Shown here in pieces: positions 36,656 to 44,744 of a DNA stretch of 64,000 nt (position 1 is its first letter; every line of letters begins with the position of its first letter). The translations under genes and the position numbers were made by a program. The stretch is from an uncultured Collinsella sp. GTDB lineage: Bacteria; Actinomycetota; Coriobacteriia; Coriobacteriales; Coriobacteriaceae. A model generated the notes under the pieces. The model saw only the letters and a list, made by a program, of their open reading frames with translations. It searched no databases and was not told where the DNA came from. The stretch spans positions 345,332 through 409,331 of the forward strand of contig CAKTVB010000002.1 of the NCBI GenBank assembly GCA_934621295.1. Direction: 5' to 3'.

Positions 36656-38323
36656 ATGGCATTTGATGCACAATCCGGGAACGGCGGCGTAACACCGCCT
36701 CAGCCCGTGACGCCCAACTCCACCCGAATCATGCCCCCTGTCCCGCAGACAACTCGCATCCATTCGGCAAACACACGCCCCCAGCAGCCTGCTGGCGCAC
36801 ATCGCGCGCCCAGCCATATGGCTCCCCCTGAGACCACCTCAAATGCAGGCGATTCCGCACCCCAAGAGCCCAAGAACCGCAAACGCGGCAAGATCGCAGC
36901 CGCTATCGCGGGAGGCGTCGTTGTCGTAGCCTATATCGCCGGCGTCATCACGTTCTCCAACATCTACTATCCCAACACGTCGATTGCCGGTGTGGACGTA
37001 TCTCTCGCTACGGCAAGCACCGCGGCGGAGCGAATTGAATCTTCACTTGCAAACTACTCGATGCACCTCACCGGCTGTGGCATGGACTGGACCTTTACGC
37101 CTGCCGAAGGTACATTCTCCATCGATGCTAAAGCCGAGGCACAAGCCGTTCTATCGGGAGATTCCGCCTTCGCCTGGCCCGTCAAGCTCGTGCAGTCGCT
37201 CGCCACGGGTAATGTCAAAGAAGATCTCTCCTCACTCGACGAGACGACAAAGGCCACCTACGACAAGGATGCCTTTAACCAGGAACTCTCCGCTGCCATC
37301 GAGGCTTTCAACCAAGACCGAACCGGCACCTTCGACGCTGCTGGCGCCTATGACACCGATGCCGGCAAGTTCACCATCGAAAAGGCCCGTTCGAGCCAGC
37401 GCATAGACGCCGATGCGGTAACCAAGGCGGCGACGGAAGCCATCGAGCACGCACAGGCCACCTGCTCTCTCGACGATTCCGCGTACGAGCCCCTGGCTGG
37501 CGGCGCCACCAACGAGCAGCTCCAAAAGGCCTGCGATGCCGCAAATGAGCTGCTCGGTGTCAACGTGAATCTCAAGATGGGCGGAGCCACCGTAGCCACG
37601 CTCGACGGCGCTCAGATGTGCAAATGGATCACCTTCGACGACTCGCTCAACCCCACGCTCAACCATGACCAGCTGGCCGAATGGATCCACAACCTCGCCG
37701 AGACCAAGCTCGACACCGCCGGCAGCGAGCGCACCTATACGCGCCCGGATGGCAAGCAAGTCACCATCGGCGGCGGCACGTATGGTTGGATCAGCGACGA
37801 GGCATCCCTCGCCCAGATGATTCAAGACGCCGTTGCCAACAAGCAGACGGGCGACATCGACATCCCCACCAAGCAGACCGCTGCGAAATACACCGATGCG
37901 GGCCAGCCCGATTGGGGTGCCTATGTCGACGTCGACCTTGCCGAGCAGCACGCGCGCTACTACGATGCCGATGGTAACCTCAAGTGGGAATCTGGCCTCA
38001 TCTCGGGCAACCCTAATCAGGGCAATGCCTCGGAAACGGGCATCTACTCCATCAACAACAAGGAGCGCAACGTTAAACTCACCGGTAAAAAAGACCCGGA
38101 GACCGGAGAGCCCATCTACATCTCCTATGTCGATTACTGGATGTCCTACATCGGCGGTGCCGTGGGCCTGCACGACGCCAACTGGCAAGCATCCTCAAGC
38201 TTCTCCAATCCCAATGCCTACCTGAGCGTGGGCAGTCACGGATGCATCAACCTTCCGCCCGCCAAAGCAGCAGAGCTCTACGACATGATCAGTATCGGCG
38301 ACTGCGTGGTCGTACACAACTAG
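36656..38323 (+). CDS. Membrane-anchored L,D-transpeptidase (YkuD domain)
   Basis: This enzyme probably makes 3-3 peptidoglycan cross-links or anchors proteins to the wall. After a Pro/Gln/Thr-rich cytosolic segment there is one membrane helix (about residues 76-100). The extracellular part has putative peptidoglycan-binding repeats (about 110-390) and then a YkuD catalytic domain ending in SVGSHGCINLPP with the active-site Cys at about 530. The upstream HDANW supplies the conserved His region. GAGGAAAG precedes the ATG at 36656; length 555 residues. It is monocistronic, between its own promoter and a terminator. Confidence 0.92.
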   Translation: MAFDAQSGNGGVTPPQPVTPNSTRIMPPVPQTTRIHSANTRPQQPAGAHRAPSHMAPPETTSNAGDSAPQEPKNRKRGKIAAAIAGGVVVVAYIAGVITFSNIYYPNTSIAGVDVSLATASTAAERIESSLANYSMHLTGCGMDWTFTPAEGTFSIDAKAEAQAVLSGDSAFAWPVKLVQSLATGNVKEDLSSLDETTKATYDKDAFNQELSAAIEAFNQDRTGTFDAAGAYDTDAGKFTIEKARSSQRIDADAVTKAATEAIEHAQATCSLDDSAYEPLAGGATNEQLQKACDAANELLGVNVNLKMGGATVATLDGAQMCKWITFDDSLNPTLNHDQLAEWIHNLAETKLDTAGSERTYTRPDGKQVTIGGGTYGWISDEASLAQMIQDAVANKQTGDIDIPTKQTAAKYTDAGQPDWGAYVDVDLAEQHARYYDADGNLKWESGLISGNPNQGNASETGIYSINNKERNVKLTGKKDPETGEPIYISYVDYWMSYIGGAVGLHDANWQASSSFSNPNAYLSVGSHGCINLPPAKAAELYDMISIGDCVVVHN

Positions 38324-38345
38324 CGACACACTTAAACGCTCATCA

Positions 38346-38384
38346 AAAACGGCGAACCCTAGAAATCGGGTTCGCCGTTTTTTT
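38346..38384 (+). terminator. Rho-independent terminator
   Basis: AAAACGGCGAACCC-TAGAAATC-GGGTTCGCCGTTTT followed by more T. The A-run on the left would let it serve the convergent TetR gene as well. Confidence 0.9.
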
Positions 38385-38411
38385 GCAAGCCGCTAACGTT
38401 CAAACGTCGCC

Positions 38412-39038
38412 CTACGCATCAAGACGCCCCTCCAGCGACATCAAGCCATGTTGAGTGAGCTCATTTGCAACTGCAGAAACCTGCTCGATAGGAATCGACC
38501 CATCCGAAAGCACCCAAGCCCGATAGATGCCTACGATACCGCTCAGCAAAAACGAAAGATAGTACTCGAAGAGCTCATCGGGTAAGTCGCTCGGCACTAT
38601 ATTTCCCTCGATCAACGCACGTTCGAGCGGTTTACGAATACGGGTAATGAATTCTTCGGGCGGCAACAGCTCAAAGAGGCGTTTGTTGATGGCGATGTTT
38701 TGACTTACCACGCGATTCACCGTTGCAAAAAACGTATCCGCAGCAATCTGCACGTCTTCGGCACTCTCAGCCTGATGTCCGCTCAAAGCCTCCTCCACCG
38801 TATTGACGATATACTCGACGGAATCCTCGGCAATGGCGTCAAGCAGACCGTCGATGCTGCCAAAATGCAGGTAAAACGTCTTTCGATCGATATCGGCCTC
38901 ACGCGCAATAGAGCTGATGGTGATTTCGCTCAAGTCCTTCTTCTCAAGAAGCTTCTCGAACGCGGCAAGGATCGCCTTGCGCGTACGCACCACGCGGCGG
39001 TCGACGCGCACGCCCTTTTCCGTTTTTGTGTTGGCCAT
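38412..39038 (-). CDS. TetR/AcrR-family transcriptional regulator
   Basis: A 208-residue regulator. The N-terminal helix-turn-helix spans about residues 18-65 (TRKAILAAFEKLLEKKDLSE, then TISSIAREADIDRKTFYLHF), followed by a helical ligand domain. The ATG at 39038 has AAAGGTGG upstream. A much longer frame reaching 40529 on this strand is only antisense shadow of the radical SAM gene. It is divergent from that gene, sharing a 249-base region with two TTTGTTGAATA repeats, so it probably controls both itself and the neighbour. The ligand is unknown. Confidence 0.92.
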   Translation of the reverse strand: MANTKTEKGVRVDRRVVRTRKAILAAFEKLLEKKDLSEITISSIAREADIDRKTFYLHFGSIDGLLDAIAEDSVEYIVNTVEEALSGHQAESAEDVQIAADTFFATVNRVVSQNIAINKRLFELLPPEEFITRIRKPLERALIEGNIVPSDLPDELFEYYLSFLLSGIVGIYRAWVLSDGSIPIEQVSAVANELTQHGLMSLEGRLDA

Positions 39039-39078
39039 CGCAACCACCTTTGTAGAAAAAGATACGAACTTAGATTCC

Positions 39079-39121
39079 TTTGTTGAATAGACACAATAGG
39101 AATTTCTACGTTTGTTGAATA
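39079..39121. promoter_or_regulatory. Paired direct repeats in the TetR/radical SAM divergent region
   Basis: TTTGTTGAATA occurs at 39079-39089 and 39111-39121, 32 bp (about three turns) apart. The second overlaps the -35 of the radical SAM promoter. Candidate binding sites for the divergent TetR regulator. Confidence 0.5.
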
Positions 39122-39140
39122 TATCACGTTTGGGTACTAT
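39112..39140 (+). promoter_or_regulatory. Promoter of the radical SAM gene
   Basis: -35 TTGTTG (39112-39117), 17-bp spacer, -10 TACTAT (39135-39140). The leader to the ATG would be about 140 bases. Confidence 0.5.
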
Positions 39141-39287
39141 GCCTGTAGCGAATGAGCCAGGCGGTGCAATTTCGCAGATGCTGTCCACAAGCGACTCGTT
39201 ACCGCATCTACGACCCCAGCCGCTTCTCTCGAAGACAGAGAGACCCGCACCGCCCGGCCGCTCGTCGATATCATCAGGAGGATACCC

Positions 39288-40715
39288 ATGGCACTCAAGC
39301 AAACCGCCGAGCGCGCTGCGCTCAACAAGCTCATCGACTATCTGGACGAAGACCCCGTAAATCACGTTGATAAGATCATGAACCTTATCAACAAGCTCGT
39401 GCCGGACAACGTTTTCCCCACGCAACGCGAGGCCTTCACCAACGTCATCAAGAGCCGCGGCAACTGGTACGACCTTATCATGCGTGTCTTCAAGCTTAAT
39501 CCCGAGATGCGTACGCGCCTGCTCAAGACCCTCATCGTCGACGGCAATATCTTGGCTTGGCCCGAGCAGGAGCAAAACCGCGATAAGTACCAGTGCAACA
39601 TCCCCTGGGCCATCCTTCTCGACCCCACGAGCGCATGCAACCTGCATTGCACGGGCTGCTGGGCTGCCGAATACGGCCACAAGCAGAACCTCTCTTTTGA
39701 AGACATCGACTCCATCGTCACCCAGGGCAAAGCGCTGGGCACGCACATGTACATCTACACCGGCGGTGAGCCGCTGGTACGCAAGGCCGACCTCATCCGC
39801 ATCTGTGAGAAGCATCCCGACTGCGCGTTCCTGTGCTTTACCAATGCCACGCTCATCGACGAGCAGTTCTGCCAGGATATGATCCGCGTGGCCAACTTTG
39901 TTCCCGCCATCTCTGCCGAGGGCAACGAGCACACCACCGACGCCCGCCGTGGCGAGGGTACGTACAAGAAGATCGAGCGCGCGATGAAGCTCCTGCGCGA
40001 GCACGACCTTCCCTTTGGCATCTCCTGCTGCTGGACCAAGGCCAATGCAGATACCGTCGCCACGGAGGAAAACATCGACTGGATGATCAATGAGGGCGCA
40101 CTCTTCTGCTGGTACTTCCACTTTATGCCGGTGGGCCGCGGCGCCACAGCAGAGCTCATCCCCACGCCCGAACAGCGTGAGCACATGTACCACTTCATTC
40201 GCGAGATGCGCGAGAAAAAGCCGCTGTTCACGCTCGACTTCCAAAACGACGGCGAGTACGTGGGCGGATGCATTGCAGGCGGCCGTCGCTACCTGCACAT
40301 CAACGCCGCTGGCGACGTGGAACCCTGCGTGTTCATCCACTACTCCAACGCGAACATCCACGATGTAAGCCTGCTCGACGCGCTGCGCTCTCCCCTCTTC
40401 ATGAAGTACTACGAAAACATGCCGTTCAACGACAATTACCTCAAGCCGTGCCCCATGCTCGAGAACCCCGATGTGTTGCCAAAGATGGTCGCGGAATCCG
40501 GTGCACACTCCACGGACCTTGTGGAGCAAGAAACACCCGAGCAGCTGCGTGAGAAAACCAAGGCCGCAGCAGAGGCTTGGAGCCCCGTTGCCGACCGCCT
40601 ATGGACCGACGAGAGCGACCCGCTGTTCTTCAAGCGCCGCGACGATCGCACCCAGGGCATGGCGGAGTCCGACATGCACAAGTTCGCCGCCCAGGGCCGC
40701 ACCCTCAAGCAATAA
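39288..40715 (+). CDS. Radical SAM protein of unknown function with C-terminal auxiliary domain
   Basis: A 475-residue radical SAM enzyme. The 4Fe-4S ligands are Cys117, Cys121 and Cys124 in SACNLHCTGCW. GGEPL follows at about residue 160, and a second Cys set (GGCIAGGRRYLHINAAGDVE, PCVFIHYSNANIHD, KPCPMLENP) suggests a SPASM-like auxiliary cluster domain. A helical region of about 100 residues precedes the core. The same architecture is widespread in anaerobic gut bacteria, often beside a TetR gene, but its reaction is not known to me. GGAGGATACCC precedes the ATG. A REP-like element begins at the base after the stop codon. Confidence 0.9.
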   Translation: MALKQTAERAALNKLIDYLDEDPVNHVDKIMNLINKLVPDNVFPTQREAFTNVIKSRGNWYDLIMRVFKLNPEMRTRLLKTLIVDGNILAWPEQEQNRDKYQCNIPWAILLDPTSACNLHCTGCWAAEYGHKQNLSFEDIDSIVTQGKALGTHMYIYTGGEPLVRKADLIRICEKHPDCAFLCFTNATLIDEQFCQDMIRVANFVPAISAEGNEHTTDARRGEGTYKKIERAMKLLREHDLPFGISCCWTKANADTVATEENIDWMINEGALFCWYFHFMPVGRGATAELIPTPEQREHMYHFIREMREKKPLFTLDFQNDGEYVGGCIAGGRRYLHINAAGDVEPCVFIHYSNANIHDVSLLDALRSPLFMKYYENMPFNDNYLKPCPMLENPDVLPKMVAESGAHSTDLVEQETPEQLREKTKAAAEAWSPVADRLWTDESDPLFFKRRDDRTQGMAESDMHKFAAQGRTLKQ

Positions 40716-40749
40716 TGTGACAAAAAGTCGACAGGTTTATTTTGTCACA
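40716..40749 (+). repeat. REP-like palindromic element, copy 1
   Basis: TGTGACAAAA pairs with TTTTGTCACA around the loop AGTCGACAGGTTTA. It begins at the base after the radical SAM stop codon, in the sense direction. The sequence TTTTCACG and a TCCT-containing tail follow and are shared with copy 2. Confidence 0.9.
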
Positions 40750-40777
40750 TTTTCACGTATCCTCCACATAGCCACGC

Positions 40778-40814
40778 AAAACGCCCTCCCGGCAGCAAGC
40801 CGAGAGGGCGTTTT
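40778..40814. terminator. Bidirectional terminator between radical SAM and flippase-like genes
   Basis: AAAACGCCCTC and GAGGGCGTTTT form a perfect 11-bp stem with A/T ends, 3' of both convergent genes and separate from the REP-like element. Confidence 0.8.
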
Positions 40815-40877
40815 CATCAAATAGCTCATCAAATAGCACCGGAAGCTGCCGGCATCAACCGCCGTTCAAGCATTCCT

Positions 40878-42278
40878 CTATGCGCGAGGCTTCTTCTTAA
40901 ACTGAGACGGGGACACAGTGATGCCATCTGCCGACTGGCGTACCGTCTTGCGTGCAACAGGCTTTTTGCGCGAAGAGCCCGAAGGTGCAGCACCATTGAC
41001 ATCCGAGTGCTGGGAAGACGACGCAGGCGCGCCCTCAATCGACCCGATAGCAGCCAGGGGGGCAGCAATCTGGTCTTCATGGTGGGAAGCATGGCCGTGC
41101 TTCCTGCCCTTCTTATGACCAGAGTTGGACGAAAAGGACTTGGATGATCCAGACGGCTCTTTGCCAAAACGACGCAAGACACGGTCCCAACGGGCATGAA
41201 TGCTGGCGTTGTGAGCGCTTTTAAGACCCAAAAGCGGCGCAGCCAGGATAGTTGGGGCAATGAACGTGATAAGGCGCCACAGAAGATATCCTGCTGTTGC
41301 AGCAGAGCCAAAGAAATGGCCCAAAAACAGCGCGAAGCCTCCCTCGGCACCACCGGTACCGCCCGGAAGGGGCACAGCAGAAGAAAGCAGCTGCACAAAG
41401 GCGCTCGCCGCCATAACCGAGAAGAAATCCACCTCGTGCTTGCCAAAGGCGAGCATCAAGAAATACGGCACCAAATAGAAGAAGGCAAGCTGCAGCATGG
41501 TGATGATAACGGTGAGCACCATCGAAGAGAAATGCCCAGCAGAAAGCTTGAACTTGTCGGAGAACGAGTAGATCTCGTTATCGACAAAGCCGCGCCATCC
41601 CTCAATCTTCGACTTGGACATACCAACGCGCTCGAGCAGGTTGATGATCCAATGCGCCAGACGCGTTACCATGCCCGGCATGAGCGCCACGGCAAAGATG
41701 CCGAGCAAGATGAGGCAATGGCCGCCAAAACTGAAGACGCACAGCAGCGTGATGTCACCGTAATGCTCAGCAAAATACGGCATCCTGGCCAAAAGCAGAA
41801 TGGCACCCCAGGCAACGAGACCAAACTGGTACACGATGAATCGCGTAAACTGCGTGGCGCCGGCCTCTCCCACGTTTTGTCCTGCCTTGGTCAGACGGTA
41901 AATCTGAGCAGGCGTGGAGCCCATCATCATGGGCGTGAGATTGCCAAAAAAGATGCCCGAGGCCTCGACGGAAATAAGATCGCGAATACCCACCGGCGAA
42001 TTGGGATCGAGCCACACGGCAATCGCGTAAGCAAGGATACCGAAGACGAGGTACAAGAACATGAAGAAGCAGGCAACGAAGAGCCAGCCGCCCTTCACAG
42101 ACGCCATGGCGCCCCAAAACTGCGCCATCTGTCCCGTGACCACCAAATAGACGATATAGGCGATGAGGACAATGCCGATGAAGATGGCGCCACGACGCGC
42201 GGTTTTGGTGTCGTCGCCGCCGGCAACCTGAACGTCAACCTGCGGATGAGAAGTTTTGTGCTTAAGGGGCCCCGTCAT
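40878..42278 (-). CDS. YbhN/AglD-type flippase-like membrane protein
   Basis: A 466-residue polytopic protein of the lysylphosphatidylglycerol synthetase transmembrane/UPF0104 family, with about eight membrane segments between residues 28 and 345. The conserved motif LPLPGG-like AVPLPGGTGGAEGGF and the early GNLTPMMMGSTPAQIYRL are family marks. Members such as the MprF N-terminus flip lipids, but the substrate here is unknown. The C-terminal about 110 residues are a basic, Ser/Ala/Lys-rich cytosolic tail that is probably disordered. It converges with the radical SAM gene. Confidence 0.88.
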   Translation of the reverse strand: MTGPLKHKTSHPQVDVQVAGGDDTKTARRGAIFIGIVLIAYIVYLVVTGQMAQFWGAMASVKGGWLFVACFFMFLYLVFGILAYAIAVWLDPNSPVGIRDLISVEASGIFFGNLTPMMMGSTPAQIYRLTKAGQNVGEAGATQFTRFIVYQFGLVAWGAILLLARMPYFAEHYGDITLLCVFSFGGHCLILLGIFAVALMPGMVTRLAHWIINLLERVGMSKSKIEGWRGFVDNEIYSFSDKFKLSAGHFSSMVLTVIITMLQLAFFYLVPYFLMLAFGKHEVDFFSVMAASAFVQLLSSAVPLPGGTGGAEGGFALFLGHFFGSAATAGYLLWRLITFIAPTILAAPLLGLKSAHNASIHARWDRVLRRFGKEPSGSSKSFSSNSGHKKGRKHGHASHHEDQIAAPLAAIGSIEGAPASSSQHSDVNGAAPSGSSRKKPVARKTVRQSADGITVSPSQFKKKPRA

Positions 42279-42430
42279 GGTTCTCCTTTAATTGGACGTA
42301 GAACGTGTTCCATTGTACGTCCTGAGCGCCATTATCCCCAGACTTCCATGTAAGCACGTATCACATTTTTGAAAGGTAGCGCTTTGGCGCGATCCATTAG
42401 ATGGCAGATGCGGCAGCAAACAATATGAAA

Positions 42431-42450
42431 AAGGCTCCCGAAGGAGCCTT
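42431..42450 (-). terminator. Terminator after the tRNA-Gln/tRNA-Glu unit
   Basis: Minus-strand AAGGCTCC-TTCG-GGAGCCTT followed by T residues. An almost identical copy follows the second tRNA-Glu. Confidence 0.85.
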
Positions 42451-42460
42451 GAACAATCGA

Positions 42461-42537
42461 TGGTAGCCCGTACCGGATTCGAACCGGTGATCTCCGCCTT
42501 GAGAGGGCGGCGTCCTGAACCGCTAGACGAACGGGCC
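42461..42537 (-). tRNA. tRNA-Glu (CTC), copy 1
   Basis: The minus strand folds as a 77-nt tRNA with encoded CCA. The acceptor GGCCCGT pairs with ACGGGCT (G-U at the end), the anticodon loop CTCTCAA holds CTC, and the T-arm has GGTTCGAATCC. It lies 15 bases downstream of tRNA-Gln and is probably co-transcribed with it. Confidence 0.95.
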
Positions 42538-42552
42538 ATATGTAAGATGCAC

Positions 42553-42626
42553 TGGCTGGGATGGAGGGAGTCGAACCCCCATTGACGGAACCAGAATCCG
42601 CTGTCCTGCCATTAGACGACATCCCA
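42553..42626 (-). tRNA. tRNA-Gln (CTG)
   Basis: A 74-nt cloverleaf on the minus strand with encoded CCA. The acceptor TGGGATG pairs with CATCCCA, discriminator G, anticodon loop TTCTGGT (CTG), and T-loop GGTTCGACTCC. Confidence 0.95.
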
Positions 42627-42671
42627 AGATGCATCCAGTCGCGCTCGGCTGCTGCCGTTGCGCAAGAAAGT

Positions 42672-42700
42672 ATATTACGGCAGATGCTATCGATGCGCAA
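42672..42700 (-). promoter_or_regulatory. Promoter of the tRNA-Gln/tRNA-Glu unit
   Basis: On the minus strand, -35 TTGCGC (42695-42700), 17-bp spacer, -10 TAATAT (42672-42677). The same hexamers precede the second tRNA-Glu. Confidence 0.7.
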
Positions 42701-42775
42701 GCCCCAATTTAAACTTTTTTCGCCGGCTTAAAATTCGATCGATGTGGCCAGCATCAAAGAACCCTCGACATGAAA

Positions 42776-42795
42776 AAGGCTCCCGAAGGAGCCTT
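42776..42795 (-). terminator. Terminator after the second tRNA-Glu
   Basis: Same AAGGCTCC-TTCG-GGAGCCTT hairpin and T-run as at 42431. Confidence 0.85.
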
Positions 42796-42805
42796 AAACA
42801 ATCGA

Positions 42806-42882
42806 TGGTAGCCCGTACCGGATTCGAACCGGTGATCTCCGCCTTGAGAGGGCGGCGTCCTGAACCGCTAGACGAACGGGCC
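42806..42882 (-). tRNA. tRNA-Glu (CTC), copy 2
   Basis: Identical over its full length to the copy at 42461. The downstream spacer and terminator are also nearly identical, showing a recent duplication of a unit of about 110 bp. It has its own promoter. Confidence 0.95.
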
Positions 42883-42917
42883 ATGTACCGAAGCATTGCT
42901 GCCTCAATGCGAAAGCT

Positions 42918-42947
42918 ATATTACGGGATACTAAGGCTTTTGCGCAA
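42918..42947 (-). promoter_or_regulatory. Promoter of tRNA-Glu copy 2
   Basis: -35 TTGCGC (42942-42947), 18-bp spacer, -10 TAATAT (42918-42923) on the minus strand, 35 bases before the tRNA. Confidence 0.7.
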
Positions 42948-42966
42948 GGGGTGATTTAAAATCGTC

Positions 42967-44451
42967 CTAATTTATGGATGAATCATGAAGAGACGAGGTG
43001 GAAGCATCTGCGCAAATGCCGGCCACCCGCGCGAGATAACGCAGCAAATCATCCCGACGATTGGAAACGCCACCTTGCATCGTCGCTGCGAGAGCCTGCT
43101 CCAGCAACTCACCGATCCGACGACCGGGCTCTACCCCCGCGGCGATAAGGTCACGACCCGAAATAGCCAGGGTCTTCACGCTATAGGCCTCACCCGCCTC
43201 GAGCAGCTCGTGAGACATCCCCCGCATGCGCTCGACTTCCCACACGTACTCAAAGCAGAGCGCAGACTTGCCCAGTGCGTCGGCACGCTTAAGGTCGAAC
43301 AGCTCATCCATGAGCCGAGGGGTATCCACACCCTCCGCCGCAAAGTGGTTCATCATCTTCAACAGGCTCTTTCGATCGGCCCTGAGTGGGCGATCGTGGT
43401 ATTTGATGAGAAGACAGGCGTCGCGAATCAAATCATTTGGCAACGCCAGGCGATGCATAATCTTTTGCGCCATCGAGGAGCCCAGTTCAGGATGGCCGTA
43501 AAAATGGCCATGGCCCGCCTCGTCCTTAAAGAACGTTTTGGGCTTTCCGATGTCATGCAGAAGAGCCGCCCACATCAGGGAAGGCGAAATGGCAGCCGCC
43601 TGACCCTCTCCCTTGTCCTGTGCGCGAGCGAGCACACAGGCCACGGTAAGCACGCGATGGGTATGGTCGTAAACATCGTAATCATGGTAGATACTGCACT
43701 GGTCAAAGCCTCGTCCGCGCGCAAGCTCGGGAATGGCGGCACACATCACCTCGGGATAGCGCTCGAGAGCATCTCCCCCAAGCCCGGTTGCGAGAACACC
43801 CTGCAGCTCAACGCCAACGCGCTCGCGCGCGACGGCATCAAGCAATGGGGCACAATCTGCCAGGGCCCTTCGCGTGGCAGGCTCCACGGTAAAGTCCAGA
43901 CGGCAAGCGAAACGCACGGCGCGAAGCATGCGAAGGGCGTCTTCCTCAAAACGACGGCGCGGCTCCCCCACCGCCCGGATCTCACGACGCGAAAGGTCGC
44001 CCACGCCGTCATAGAGATCGAGAAGTCCACGAACGGGGTGCCAGGCCATGGCATTCACCGTGAAATCGCGACGCGCGAGGTCATCTTCAACGCGGTCAGC
44101 TTGGGTGACTTCCTCTGGATGGCGGCCATCGGTATAGAAGCCGTCAAGGCGATATGTGGTGACCTCGATGCGCTCGCCGTCCGCAATGGCAGTAATGCCG
44201 CCGAACTTGATGCCCGACTCAACCACGCCGATGCCCGCAGCCTCGAGTGCCGCCTTGCTTTGTTGCCAAGGGGCCGAACAGCACATATCGACATCGTGGG
44301 AAGGTGCATGCATGAGGGCGTCGCGAACCCAGCCGCCCACGACCCATACCTCAAGACCCGCCGCCTCAAGCGCGCGCAACACACGACACGCGGGCCCCGA
44401 AAGTCGCGTTCCCTCAAGATCGACATCCTCATATGCGCTGATATCCGCCAC
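42967..44451 (-). CDS. cca: CCA tRNA nucleotidyltransferase (class II, with HD domain)
   Basis: The enzyme adds or repairs the 3' CCA of tRNAs. The N-terminal class II nucleotidyltransferase head has VVGGWVRDALMH and HDVDM (metal-binding Asp pair), then RRDFTVNAMAW and RFEEDALRMLRAVRFACRL. An HD domain follows (ALLHDIGKPKTF). GTG 44451 with AGGGAAGGGA upstream gives 494 residues; an alternative start at 44526 would overlap the REP-like element and is less likely. It lies next to tRNA genes, though all of those already encode CCA. Confidence 0.94.
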   Translation of the reverse strand: MADISAYEDVDLEGTRLSGPACRVLRALEAAGLEVWVVGGWVRDALMHAPSHDVDMCCSAPWQQSKAALEAAGIGVVESGIKFGGITAIADGERIEVTTYRLDGFYTDGRHPEEVTQADRVEDDLARRDFTVNAMAWHPVRGLLDLYDGVGDLSRREIRAVGEPRRRFEEDALRMLRAVRFACRLDFTVEPATRRALADCAPLLDAVARERVGVELQGVLATGLGGDALERYPEVMCAAIPELARGRGFDQCSIYHDYDVYDHTHRVLTVACVLARAQDKGEGQAAAISPSLMWAALLHDIGKPKTFFKDEAGHGHFYGHPELGSSMAQKIMHRLALPNDLIRDACLLIKYHDRPLRADRKSLLKMMNHFAAEGVDTPRLMDELFDLKRADALGKSALCFEYVWEVERMRGMSHELLEAGEAYSVKTLAISGRDLIAAGVEPGRRIGELLEQALAATMQGGVSNRRDDLLRYLARVAGICADASTSSLHDSSIN

Positions 44452-44518
44452 CGATTTCCCTTCCCTGTACGTTTTGCCCACCAGTATACCGACTCCGCTC
44501 CCCACCCCCCCACTCCCC

Positions 44519-44552
44519 CGTGACAAAAAGTCGACAGGTTTATTTCGTCACA
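44519..44552 (+). repeat. REP-like palindromic element, copy 2
   Basis: GTGACAAAA and TTTCGTCAC around AGTCGACAGGTTTA, with one A-C mismatch (G-U if read from the minus strand). It lies in the divergent region between cca and pepC, so it cannot simply be a terminator. The TTTTCACG and TCCT tail is shared with copy 1. Confidence 0.9.
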
Positions 44553-44744
44553 TTTTCACGAGTCCTACATATTCAGACGCAGCCACCAAATACTCGCGCC
44601 AAGGCAACCGGGGCAAAAAGCGACCCGGCTGGCGGTCGCTGTCTTTCTTTCGCCCTAGAACAGGAATATATTTGCGATGGTCAGCCGTCACGATCCCGTT
44701 GCGACGCATCGCACGGGAACGTATGCATTTGATTGGAGACAAAC

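Noticed and set aside
39039..40529. N-terminal extension of the TetR gene over the radical SAM gene
   Set aside because: The TetR protein is complete from ATG 39038 with its own ribosome site; the extension is antisense to a better gene.
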